This document shows positions 27,747 through 35,230 of a stretch of DNA of 64,000 nt, piece by piece (the stretch's first letter is position 1; each line of letters opens with the position of its first letter). The translations under genes and the position numbers were made by a program. The notes below the pieces were generated by a model, which saw only the letters and a program-made list of their open reading frames with translations, searched no databases and had not been told where the DNA came from. Origin of the DNA: CAVTLG01 sp963802635 (GTDB lineage Bacteria > Chloroflexota > Ktedonobacteria > Ktedonobacterales > Ktedonobacteraceae); contig CAWDJJ010000003.1 of assembly GCA_963802635.1 (NCBI GenBank), positions 1 through 64,000 on the forward strand. The letters are read 5' to 3'.

Positions 27747-28895
27747 TTACATACAATGCATGTGTATTCCTAATTTCAGTATGCGGAGTGCACGCTCAAT
27801 GGCGTCACTGGTCAGCGGTGCGGCATGCTCCATGGCATAGGCCAGGGACATCGGGCGCGCGGGCAGTACGGCTATGGCGTCCACTCCCTGGTTGTAGATG
27901 GCCTGGTAGTTTTCTCCCAGGCCACCGGCCAGCGCGATGACTGGCAAGCCGTAGCTCTTAGCCAGGCTGGCGACGACCCCGACACTTTTGCCGTAGGCGG
28001 TTTGTATGTCGATTTGTCCCTCTGCCGTAATCACCAGATCGGCATGACGCAGACTCTCTGCCAGCTTCACGGCCTCGACGATGATTTGCGCACCCGGTCG
28101 CAGCGTGGCATCCAGAAAGGCCAGCAGTCCCGCGCCCAAACCGCCCGCTGCACCAGCTCCTGCGATGTCGGCAACTGTGCGATGCAGATCGCGCTCGATG
28201 ACAGCGGCGTAATGGCGCAGAGCCGCATCCAATTCTGTAACCATCTCTGGCGTGGCACCCTTTTGTGGTCCATAGACGGCTGATGCCCCCGTTGGGCCAC
28301 AGAGCGGGTTGGTGACGTCACAGGCGACGTCGAAGGTGCAGGCTTGTAGACGTGGGTCCAATTGTGTGACATCGATGTGCGCGAGAGTTGCAAGTGCTGC
28401 GCCTCCTGGAGCGATAGGGTGTCCCTCAGTGGTGGTGAGCACTGCTCCTAGAGCCTGGACCATGCCTGCTCCGCCGTCGTTTGTCGCGCTACCACCAATG
28501 CCAATGATGAAGTGACGACAGCCATGCTCCAGGGCGGCATAAATGAGTTCGCCTACGCCGTACGTGGTGGTGATGCGTGGATCTCTGTGCGCAGGCGGAA
28601 CGAGCGGCAGGCCGGAGCTGGCAGCCATTTCGATGATCGCCGTGTGGTTATCGCCTGTGATGCCGAAAAAGGCTGTGACGGGCGCTCCCAGTGGTCCTGT
28701 GACGCTCTGCTGGAGGATTGTTCCACCTGTGGCATCTACCAGGGCCTGAACGGTGCCCTCGCCACCGTCTGCTACTGGTATAATGTCTATCTCCGCTTGC
28801 GGGTAAACATGTTGTACTCCTTGAGCAATGGCCTGTCCCACCTCGGCTGCGGTGAGGCTACCTTTAAGCGCTTGCGGGGCGATGACGATGCGCAT
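27747..28895 (-). CDS. Glycerate kinase (GarK/GlxK family)
   Basis: 382 residues. It phosphorylates D-glycerate to 2-phosphoglycerate. Family signatures are MRIVIAPQALKGSLTAAEV at the start, IPVADGGEGTVQALV, HFIIGIGGSATNDGGAGMVQALG, ACDVTNPLCGPTGAS and DLVITAEGQIDIQTAYGK. ATG 28895 is preceded by AAGGAG. The first 59 bases of the gene plus its ribosome site are duplicated at 35172-35230, abutting the uronate isomerase stop. This suggests the original arrangement was an uxaC-glycerate kinase operon for sugar-acid catabolism, now split by an inserted segment; solA is its present upstream neighbour. Confidence 0.92.
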   Translation of the reverse strand: MRIVIAPQALKGSLTAAEVGQAIAQGVQHVYPQAEIDIIPVADGGEGTVQALVDATGGTILQQSVTGPLGAPVTAFFGITGDNHTAIIEMAASSGLPLVPPAHRDPRITTTYGVGELIYAALEHGCRHFIIGIGGSATNDGGAGMVQALGAVLTTTEGHPIAPGGAALATLAHIDVTQLDPRLQACTFDVACDVTNPLCGPTGASAVYGPQKGATPEMVTELDAALRHYAAVIERDLHRTVADIAGAGAAGGLGAGLLAFLDATLRPGAQIIVEAVKLAESLRHADLVITAEGQIDIQTAYGKSVGVVASLAKSYGLPVIALAGGLGENYQAIYNQGVDAIAVLPARPMSLAYAMEHAAPLTSDAIERALRILKLGIHMHCM

Positions 28896-28909
28896 ATGGT
28901 GGTCTCCTT
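28851..28909 (-). repeat. 59-bp direct repeat, left copy (5' end of glycerate kinase)
   Basis: Identical to 35172-35230 except for two bases, in the same orientation. It covers the ribosome site, the ATG and about 15 codons of glycerate kinase. The pair bounds a 6.26-kb segment carrying the oxidoreductase and the two repeat-protein genes. Confidence 0.9.
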
Positions 28910-28914
28910 GTCTT

Positions 28915-30105
28915 TCACCTCTCGCCAGGGTTTCTGTTGAAGCGATTCAGGCGGAATGCGCTGATGTCATAATGTGTTGATCCATCTACGGTTAATTCCG
29001 CGAGAACTTCCCCAATGGCAGCAGAGTGTTTAAATCCATGACCAGAGCAAGGAGATGCGATAATCAGTTGTGGATAGAGGGGATGAACATCGAGCACAAA
29101 ACCTGCGTCTGGTGTTAACGTGTACATACAAGTGGCTGTTTTTAGTGCCGTCTGGGATAAATCGGGAAAACGATTGGCTACACGCTCTTGATGAAATGCG
29201 AGAGTCTCCTCTTCGCTTACCGTTCGCTCGATCGTATCAGGATTGGATGTGGAAGCATACTGACCTGACCCTACTTTCACCCCGCTCTCTGGGCGGCCCA
29301 GAGTCGGAAACCCATATAATTCTACCTCAGCAAATCTCCACATAAAAACGGGAAACGTGCCAATGGCAAAGTCGCTCACCGGACCTTGTATCGCAAACCA
29401 GTAAAGGACTTGCCTGTACACCGGAAAATAGGCTGCGTACTCTTGTTCCAGAAATTGTGAAACCCAGGGACCTGCAGAAAGAATCAGTTTTTCAGCCTGG
29501 TAGGTGTCGCGATTTGTTTGCACCGTCACACCCTCACCAGTTACTGACGGGATGATGCGCTGAACTTTTTCACTGGTATGAATTTCAGCACCATGTTGCG
29601 TTGCCATCTGAAGCTGCGCTTGAATACACAGCTCTGGACGCAGAAATCCGGCATTATATTCATAATATCCCTCTTCATCTCCGACGAGATGAAACTGTGG
29701 GAATCTTTTCTGAATCGTTGTGGTATCTAATAGTTCATGCTGGATGTGGTATTTCCTGGCTGAAGCAATTGTTTGCTCTAGTGAGTAATTTCTTGCTCCA
29801 AAACGTATCCCACTACCCCTTTCGCTGATTAGGGCTAAACCACCTGTAATAGTGAGCAAATGTTGTTGTGTTGCTTGTTCCAGTTCTCGCCAAATCTCAT
29901 ATGAGCGCAGGACCAGAGGAACGTAACCGTCCCCTTCACGCACAGCTTGTCGTATGATTCGCGTTTCTCCGTGAGAAGAGCCTTGTGGGTGTGGAGGGGT
30001 AAATTGATCAAGCCCTAGCACGTTTTGTGTTCTTTGCGAAAGTTGATAGAGGGCCGCACTCCCCGTTGCACCTAAACCTAGCACAATCACATGGTATGTT
30101 TTCAC
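28915..30105 (-). CDS. Monomeric sarcosine oxidase / N-methyltryptophan oxidase-like FAD enzyme
   Basis: 396 residues, DAO superfamily. The FAD-binding motif is VIVLGLGATGSAALYQLS, followed by PHPQGSSHGETRIIRQ, the sequence around the flavin that is typical of MSOX/SolA. The C-terminal part has TCMYTLTPDAGFVLDVHP and SPCSGHGFKHSAAIGEVLAEL. In this subfamily FAD is bound covalently through a Cys near the C terminus, and the CMYT and CSGHGFKH cysteines are candidates. It would oxidise N-methyl or secondary amino acids; the substrate is unknown. It ends 19 bases before glycerate kinase and lies within the 59-bp-flanked segment. The DAO enzyme at 56222-57397 is a distant relative. Confidence 0.85.
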   Translation of the reverse strand: MKTYHVIVLGLGATGSAALYQLSQRTQNVLGLDQFTPPHPQGSSHGETRIIRQAVREGDGYVPLVLRSYEIWRELEQATQQHLLTITGGLALISERGSGIRFGARNYSLEQTIASARKYHIQHELLDTTTIQKRFPQFHLVGDEEGYYEYNAGFLRPELCIQAQLQMATQHGAEIHTSEKVQRIIPSVTGEGVTVQTNRDTYQAEKLILSAGPWVSQFLEQEYAAYFPVYRQVLYWFAIQGPVSDFAIGTFPVFMWRFAEVELYGFPTLGRPESGVKVGSGQYASTSNPDTIERTVSEEETLAFHQERVANRFPDLSQTALKTATCMYTLTPDAGFVLDVHPLYPQLIIASPCSGHGFKHSAAIGEVLAELTVDGSTHYDISAFRLNRFNRNPGER

Positions 30106-30485
30106 TGCTTGCTTTCTCCTGTAAGGAAGAACGAAAATATGCTCATGCTGCCTTGTCTTGCTGATCAGACTTCAGATAGGTATGTTTTCCTATCTTACCA
30201 TATAATTAGTGATGAATTGCTTCACAATGTTGCGTCTCTGCATTCTCTATCAAATCATGCTGGGAGGAGATTGCCAACCGGTCGAAGTATTGTCAGCTCC
30301 AGACCCTGGAGCTGAGCGGGATAGATGAGATTGAGTGTGACCTGATAGGTGAGTACTGCAAGAAACGCTTCTACAGATGGAGAGAGCGGCTGTGACGGTT
30401 GAGAGGACATAGTTTTCTCTCTTTTGGGTTGTCAGGTGAATAAGGTTATACTTGTGCATTCCATGGCAACCAACCATACGTCCTC
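30106..30485. other. Intergenic stretch holding the module-1 downstream repeat
   Basis: Mostly the 30210-30495 repeat. It includes a perfect hairpin, TCAGCTCCA (30293-30301) against TGGAGCTGA (30307-30315). No gene recognised. Confidence 0.4.
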
Positions 30486-30495
30486 TTAAGTATGA
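30210..30495 (-). repeat. ~290-bp repeat, copy 1 (downstream flank of repeat-protein gene 1)
   Basis: Near-identical to 32030-32340 apart from substitutions and an insertion in the hairpin loop. It lies immediately 3' of the 30486-31775 gene, as copy 2 lies 3' of the longer paralogous frame. The 5' flanks of the two genes are also duplicated (31776-31920 and 35031-35170), so the whole gene module has been tandemly duplicated. Confidence 0.85.
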
Positions 30496-31775
30496 CCGAA
30501 AAACTGCGGTGCAGTGTCATTGGCCGTAGGAGGAATGGGTCCCTGTCTCCTGGGAAGTAGCTTCTGTTGTAGCTCAGGGTCGTCGTAAGTGAGTGTCCAA
30601 TCGCTACTCTCCCCTCTGTACACTAAATCATGCCGTTTCTCTGCTGTTTTATAATCGTTCTTTTTGTACAAGGAATGATCATCATCTCTCGGTGTCCCAT
30701 TAGGCTTGTAGACCCCCACTCCCTTATAAAATTCCGGCTTAAGTACCCCTTCCCCCGTCAGCCGAGAAGAGTATTTCGTTCTACCAGGGCTTGTGATTGT
30801 AACGTCAGCTTTGGTACGAAGAGACGGTTTCTTCCGACTCCGTCTCTGTCTCTTGGGAAGTAGCTCCTGTAGCTTAAGATCGAGGTAAGTGAGTGTCCAA
30901 TCGCCACTCTTCCCTCTGTTCACTAAATCATACCGCCTTGTACTTGTTTTAGACTTATTATCCGGTAGGTACAAGGAATGATCACCATCTCTCGGTGTCC
31001 GATTAGAGTTGTAGGCCCCCACTCCCTCATAAAATTGCCGATCAAGTCTTTCCTTGTTCGTCAGCCAAGAAGGGTATTGCGTTCCACCAGGGCTTGTGAC
31101 TATAACGCCAGCATTTTTACGGCTCGGCCTCAGCGGTTTTTGCTCAGGGATTACAAGGGGGGGCAAATGCGTTGGGTGGGGCCGTTGTAAGCCTCTTTGC
31201 GGGACAGCGAAAAGATTGTTTGCGATGGGCGCTACTAACGTTCTATCATGTACCATGCGCGTAACGTCATTCCCAACATATTGTGGATTTCGGTTAGCTA
31301 CGTTCTCACGCATTTCTTGTGGGAATAAGGGATATCCGTCAGGGAAACTTGCCGCAGGAGTTGTCCCCGCTTCTAGTGGATGTGGAGGTAAAGTCAGGGT
31401 TGGCGGCTCCGTTTGCCGAGAAGGCTGTGACATGTGATGTGGGTATTCTGGGGCAGGAGGGTGGGTGGTACCCTCGGTACCCTCACTGAGAGCTTCGGGT
31501 GTCTCATTTTGCTTCAATAGGACAGCGAGTGGGGATAGGGATGAATTTATTCCCGGAGGTATCTGCGCATCGTGTGTCAGGTTTGATCTTGATGGGAGAG
31601 TGAGTAGGGATGGATCTACTGTCGTCAGTATCTGCGCATCGGTCGGGTTTGGTCTCAATTTCTGACAAGCTTCGCGTAGCGCATCCATCGATTCTTTCGG
31701 AGGATGTGGAGACCCAAAGAGAGAACCGTCGGAACTCTCCCTGAGAGCGGATGTGCTTTCTTGTGAACGTGGCAT
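30486..31775 (-). CDS. Pro-rich protein of unknown function with two copies of a ~85-residue domain
   Basis: 429 residues from ATG 31775, which follows AAGGAG by 10 bases. No signal peptide or membrane segment. The N-terminal half is Pro/Ser/Thr-rich and polar; a better conserved stretch reads SFPDGYPLFPQEMRENVA and PQYVGNDVTRMVHD. The C-terminal half has two copies of a domain with the pattern VTSPGGTQYPSWLT, FYEGVGAY, TPRDGDHSLYLP, DLVNRGKSGDWTLTY, LQELLPKRQ. I do not recognise it. It is paralogous to the 33204-35030 gene (same start, same domain), and the C-terminal PTANDTAPQFFGHT matches the end of that gene's extended frame. Function unknown. Confidence 0.75.
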   Translation of the reverse strand: MPRSQESTSALRESSDGSLFGSPHPPKESMDALREACQKLRPNPTDAQILTTVDPSLLTLPSRSNLTHDAQIPPGINSSLSPLAVLLKQNETPEALSEGTEGTTHPPAPEYPHHMSQPSRQTEPPTLTLPPHPLEAGTTPAASFPDGYPLFPQEMRENVANRNPQYVGNDVTRMVHDRTLVAPIANNLFAVPQRGLQRPHPTHLPPLVIPEQKPLRPSRKNAGVIVTSPGGTQYPSWLTNKERLDRQFYEGVGAYNSNRTPRDGDHSLYLPDNKSKTSTRRYDLVNRGKSGDWTLTYLDLKLQELLPKRQRRSRKKPSLRTKADVTITSPGRTKYSSRLTGEGVLKPEFYKGVGVYKPNGTPRDDDHSLYKKNDYKTAEKRHDLVYRGESSDWTLTYDDPELQQKLLPRRQGPIPPTANDTAPQFFGHT

Positions 31776-32282
31776 GATAGACAATCTCCTTATGATGCTT
31801 GTTGGCTAGTTCCCTTTGAGAAGCTGGAGGAAGGACCCAACACACTTGTTTCTTATCTATTAACAGTAACATGCATCTCCAGACAAAACAAGGGGAAAGG
31901 AGGGAAAAATGGAGAAGAGGAGAGATATGGAGGCAAAGCCCGTTGTGACTCTCGTGGTTTGCACGCTTCCATGAAGAGGACTATACTAGGGTCAACAATC
32001 ATGAAATTTGACCATAGCTGGCCCTCTTCATGATGAATTGCTTCACAATGTTGCGTCTCTGCATTCTCTATCAAATCGTGCTGAGAGGAGATTGCCAACC
32101 GGTCGAAGTATTGTCAGCTCCAGGTCTGACAGGAATGCAGATCTGGAGCTGAGCAGGATAGATGAGATTAAGTGTGACCTGATAGGTGAGCGCTACAAGA
32201 AACGCTTCTACAGATGGAGAGAGCAGTTGTGAAGGTTGAAAGGATATCGTTTTCTCTCTTTTGGATTGTCAGGTAAACAAGG
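31776..32282. other. Intergenic stretch between the two duplicated modules
   Basis: Contains the duplicated 5' flank of module 1 (to about 31920), an inverted repeat CATGAAGAGG (31970-31979) against CCTCTTCATG (32023-32032), and most of repeat copy 2. An open frame at 31853-32098 (minus) has a Lys/Arg-poor, unconserved look and is probably not a gene. Confidence 0.4.
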
Positions 32283-32340
32283 TCAGAATTGTTCATTCCA
32301 TGGCAACCAATTATACGTCCTCTTATTAGTACGACCGAGA
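32030..32340 (-). repeat. ~290-bp repeat, copy 2 (downstream flank of repeat-protein gene 2)
   Basis: Matches 30210-30495. The hairpin arms TCAGCTCCA and TGGAGCTGA are unchanged, but the loop between them is 15 bases longer than in copy 1. Conserved stem with changed loop suggests the structure matters, perhaps as an RNA element at the 3' end of the transcripts. Confidence 0.85.
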
Positions 32341-33203
32341 AACTGCCGTGCAGTCTCGTTGTTGGCCTTAGGGGGAATGGGTCTCTGCCGTGCAGTCTCA
32401 TTGGCCGTAGGAGGAATGGGTCTCTGCGGTACAGTGTCGTTGGCCTGAGGAATGGGTCTCTGCCGTGCAGCATCGTTGTTGGCCTCAGGGGGAATGGGTC
32501 TCTGCGGTACAGTGTCGTTGTTGGCCTCAGGATGAATGGGTCCCTGCCGTGCAGCATCGTTGTTGGCCTCAGGATGAATGGGTCCCTGCCGTGCAGCATC
32601 GTTGTTGGCCTCAGGATGAATGGGTCCCTGCCGTGCAGCATCGTTGTTGGCCTCAGGATGAATGGGTCGTTGCCGTGCAGCATCGTTGTTGGCCTCAGGG
32701 GGAATGGGTCTCTGCGGTACAGTGTCGTTGTTGGCCTCAGGATGAATGGGTCCCTGCCGTGCAGCATCGTTGTTGGCCTCAGGATGAATGGGTCCCTGCC
32801 GTGCAGCATCGTTGTTGGCCTCAGGATGAATGGGTCCCTGCCGTGCAGCATCGTTGTTGGCCTCAGGATGAATGGGTCCCTGCCGTGCAGCATCGTTGTT
32901 GGCCTCAGGATGAATGGGTCTCTGCCGTGCAGCATCGTTGTTGGCCTCAGGATGAATGGGTCGTTGCCGTGCAGCATCGTTGTTGGCCTCAAGATGAATG
33001 GGTCGTTGCCGTGCAGCATCGTTGTTGGCCTCAAGATGAATGGGTCTCTGCGGTACAGTGTCGTTGGCCTCAGGATGAATGGGTCTCTGCGGTACAGTGT
33101 CGTTGGCCTCAGGATGAATGGGTCTCTGCGGTACAGTGTCGTTGGCCTCAGGATGAATGGGTCTCTGCGGTACAGTGTCGTTGGCCTCAGGATGAATGGG
33201 TCT
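32283..33203 (-). pseudogene. In-frame continuation of the repeat-protein gene beyond an amber codon
   Basis: The frame of the 33204-35030 gene stays open for another 306 codons after its TAG (33204-33206) and ends at TGA 32283-32285. It encodes repeats of the type ANDTVPQRPIHPE and NNDAARQGPIHPEA, then NETARQFLGRT, which is homologous to the C terminus of the paralogue at 30486. The TAG stands where neighbouring repeats have CAG (Gln), a single C-to-T change. The segment has no in-frame ATG/GTG/TTG, so it is expressed only if the amber is read through; otherwise it is a dead 3' end. Long open frames on the plus strand here are by-products of the repeats. Confidence 0.65.
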
Positions 33204-33213
33204 CTACCGTGCA
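32350..33213 (-). repeat. 42/39-bp tandem repeat array
   Basis: About 14 units of 42 bp (encoding 14 residues of the type DAARQGPIHPEANN on the minus strand), followed toward higher coordinates by about five 39-bp units (NDTVPQRPIHPEA). Units are 90-100 percent alike and all lengths are multiples of three, so the frame is preserved. This is a minisatellite expected to vary in copy number between strains. Confidence 0.92.
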
Positions 33214-35030
33214 GTATGATCGGGGGTAGGAGGAAAGGGAGGATACGGTGCAGTATGATCGGGAGTAGGAGGAAAGGGAGGATACGGTACATTACCGTTG
33301 GGAATAGGAGGAAAGGGTTGATACGTTGCAGTGTCGTTGGGGGTATACTGAGGTGCAGTATGATAGAGGGTAGGCTGAAAGGGTCCCTGCGGTCCAGTAT
33401 AGTTGGCCTGAGGATGAAAGGGTCCCTGCGGTCCAGTATAGTTGGCCTGAGGATGAAAGGGTCCCTGCGGTCCAGTATAGTTGGCCTGAGGATGAAAGGG
33501 TCCCTGCGGTCCAGTATAGTTGGCCTGAGGATGAAAGGGTCCCTGCGGTCCAGTATAGTTGGCCTGAGGATGAAAGGGTCCCTGCGGTCCAGTATAGTTG
33601 GCCTGAGGATGAAAGGGTCCCTGCGGTCCAGTATAGTTGGCCTGAGGATGAAAGGGTCCCTGCGGTCCAGTATAGTTGGCCTGAGGATGAAAGGGTCCCT
33701 GCGGTCCAGTATAGTTGGCCTGAGGATGAAAGGGTCCCTGCGGTCCAGTATAGTTGGCCTGAGGATGAAAGGGTCCCTGCGGTCCAGTATAGTTGGCCTG
33801 AGGATGAAAGGGTCCCTGCGGTCCAGTATAGTTGGCCTGAGGATGAAAGGGTCCCTGCGGTCCAGTACCGTTGTTAATATACTGAGGTGCAGTATCATTA
33901 TTGGTAGGATAAAAGGGTTGCTGCGGTCCAGTACCGTTGTTAATATACTGAGGTGCAGTAGGATAAAAGGGTTGCTGCGGTCCAGTACCGTTGTTAATAT
34001 ACTGAGGTGCAGTGTCATTGGCGCGAGCAGACAGTTTCTTCTGTCTCGGTCTCCGTCTCTGTCTCTTGGGAGGAAGTCCCTTCTGTAGCTCAAGATTGCC
34101 GTAAGTGAGTGTCCACTTGCCACTCTTCCCCTCGCGCACTAAAGTACTCCGCCTTGTCCTTGTTCTAGACTTATCAGGCGGTAGGTACAAGGAATCAGTA
34201 TCATCTCTCGGTGTCCCATCATGCTTGTGGACACCCTCTTGCATATAAAAATCCTGGTGAAGTGTTCCCTTGTTCGTCAGCCGAGAAGGGTATTGCGTTT
34301 CACCAGGGCTTGTGATTGTAACGTCAGCTTTGGCAAAACGACTCGGTAGTTTTTTCCTGGGGATTGCAAGGCGGGGCAAATGCGTTGAGCGGGGCCGTTG
34401 TAAGTCTCTTTGCAGGCCAGTGAAAGGATTGTTTGTGATGGGTGCTACTAACGCTCCACCACGTACCATGCGCGTAATGTCATTCCCGACATATCGTGGA
34501 TTTTGGCTAGCTACGTTCCCACGCATTTCTTGTGGGAATAAGGGATATCCGTCAGGGAAACTTGCCGCAAGAGTTGTCTCCGATTCTGGTGGATGTTGAG
34601 GTAAAGTCAGAGTTTGCGGCTGCGTTTGCCGAGAAGGCCGTTGCACGAGACGTAGGCGTTTTGGGGCAGGAGGATGGGGGGTACCCTCGCTACCCTCACT
34701 GCGAGCTTCGGGTGCCGCATTTTGCATTCCCAATAGGAGAGTGGGTGGGGATAGGGATGGATCTACTGTCGTCGATGTATGTGCATCGTGTGTCGAGCCG
34801 GGTGTCGATGGGAGAGTGAGGTCTGTTTCCGGCTGGGATGAGCGAAGAACCAATTCGTTTTCGAAGAGATAAGCAAGAGGATCAGGGGAATGCTCGCGTG
34901 GGCGTTTGTGTTCCCTCTGACGAGTTTCGCGTGTCACATCCACTGATCTTTCTGGAAGATGTGGAGAACCAAAGAGAGAACCATCGGAACTCTCGCTGTG
35001 AGCTGATGTGCTTTCTCGTGAACGTGGCAT
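33204..35030 (-). CDS. Pro/Gln-rich tandem-repeat protein of unknown function
   Basis: 608 residues from ATG 35030 (AAGGAG 10 bases upstream). The first ~320 residues parallel the 30486 paralogue: MPRSRESTSAHSESSDGSLFGSPH, SFPDGYPLFPQEM, and one copy of the VTITSPGETQYPS to DWTLTY-type domain. Then come APQYINNGTGPQQPFYP repeats, twelve 13-residue repeats (GPFHPQANYTGPQ), and PYPPFPPTPDHTA repeats up to TAG 33204. No signal sequence is seen. The repeat composition is like structural, adhesive or coat proteins, but nothing proves this. The shared frame with the paralogue and the ribosome site, rather than length alone, show that this strand is coding. The frame appears truncated by an amber mutation. 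Confidence 0.75.
   Translation of the reverse strand: MPRSRESTSAHSESSDGSLFGSPHLPERSVDVTRETRQREHKRPREHSPDPLAYLFENELVLRSSQPETDLTLPSTPGSTHDAHTSTTVDPSLSPPTLLLGMQNAAPEARSEGSEGTPHPPAPKRLRLVQRPSRQTQPQTLTLPQHPPESETTLAASFPDGYPLFPQEMRGNVASQNPRYVGNDITRMVRGGALVAPITNNPFTGLQRDLQRPRSTHLPRLAIPRKKLPSRFAKADVTITSPGETQYPSRLTNKGTLHQDFYMQEGVHKHDGTPRDDTDSLYLPPDKSRTRTRRSTLVREGKSGKWTLTYGNLELQKGLPPKRQRRRPRQKKLSARANDTAPQYINNGTGPQQPFYPTAPQYINNGTGPQQPFYPTNNDTAPQYINNGTGPQGPFHPQANYTGPQGPFHPQANYTGPQGPFHPQANYTGPQGPFHPQANYTGPQGPFHPQANYTGPQGPFHPQANYTGPQGPFHPQANYTGPQGPFHPQANYTGPQGPFHPQANYTGPQGPFHPQANYTGPQGPFHPQANYTGPQGPFHPQANYTGPQGPFQPTLYHTAPQYTPNDTATYQPFPPIPNGNVPYPPFPPTPDHTAPYPPFPPTPDHTAR
33402..33869 (-). repeat. Twelve exact-looking 39-bp tandem repeats
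   Basis: Twelve consecutive 39-bp units beginning GTTGGCCTGAGGATGAAAGG, essentially identical, coding for GPFHPQANYTGPQ on the minus strand. Sequence identity this high implies recent expansion or homogenisation. Confidence 0.95.
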
Positions 35031-35171
35031 GATAGACAATCTCCTTATGATGCTTGTTGGCTAGTTCCCTTTGAGAAGCTGGAGGAAAGATCCGACACGC
35101 TTGTTTCTTATCTATTAACAGTAACATGTATCTCCAGACAAGACAAGGGGAAAGGAGGGAAAAATGGAGAA

Positions 35172-35230
35172 GGTGAGGCTGCCTTTAAGCGCTTGCGGGG
35201 CGATGACGATGCACATATGGTGGTCTCCTT
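35172..35230 (-). repeat. 59-bp direct repeat, right copy (orphan 5' end of glycerate kinase)
   Basis: A copy of the glycerate kinase start (ribosome site, ATG, about 15 codons ending near LKGSLT) with two mismatches. It begins at the uronate isomerase stop, giving TGA-AGGAG-ATG spacing like a normal operon junction, then runs into unrelated flank sequence of the repeat-protein gene. It is therefore a truncated remnant. Confidence 0.9.

Noticed and set aside
31853..32098. 81-residue minus-strand frame between the duplicated modules
   Set aside because: It spans an inverted repeat and repeat boundaries, has no ribosome site or family resemblance, and is probably non-coding.
32030..33870. CRISPR array suggested by regular repeats
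   Set aside because: Units are contiguous 39/42-bp direct repeats without unique spacers and encode a repetitive protein; no cas genes are nearby.
32289..34088. 599-residue open frame on the plus strand with NGSLPCSIVVGLR-type repeats
   Set aside because: It is a by-product of tandem repeats whose unit length is a multiple of three. The opposite strand has homology to the paralogue at 30486, a ribosome site and a shared start.
32168..34123. 651-residue open frame on the minus strand with RDPFILRPT-type repeats
   Set aside because: Same repeats read in a different frame from the paralogue-supported one; it has no ribosome site and no homologous partner.
28851..35230. Insertion sequence or transposon explaining the 59-bp repeats
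   Set aside because: No transposase, integrase or terminal inverted repeats are visible, and 59 bp is too long for a normal target duplication.
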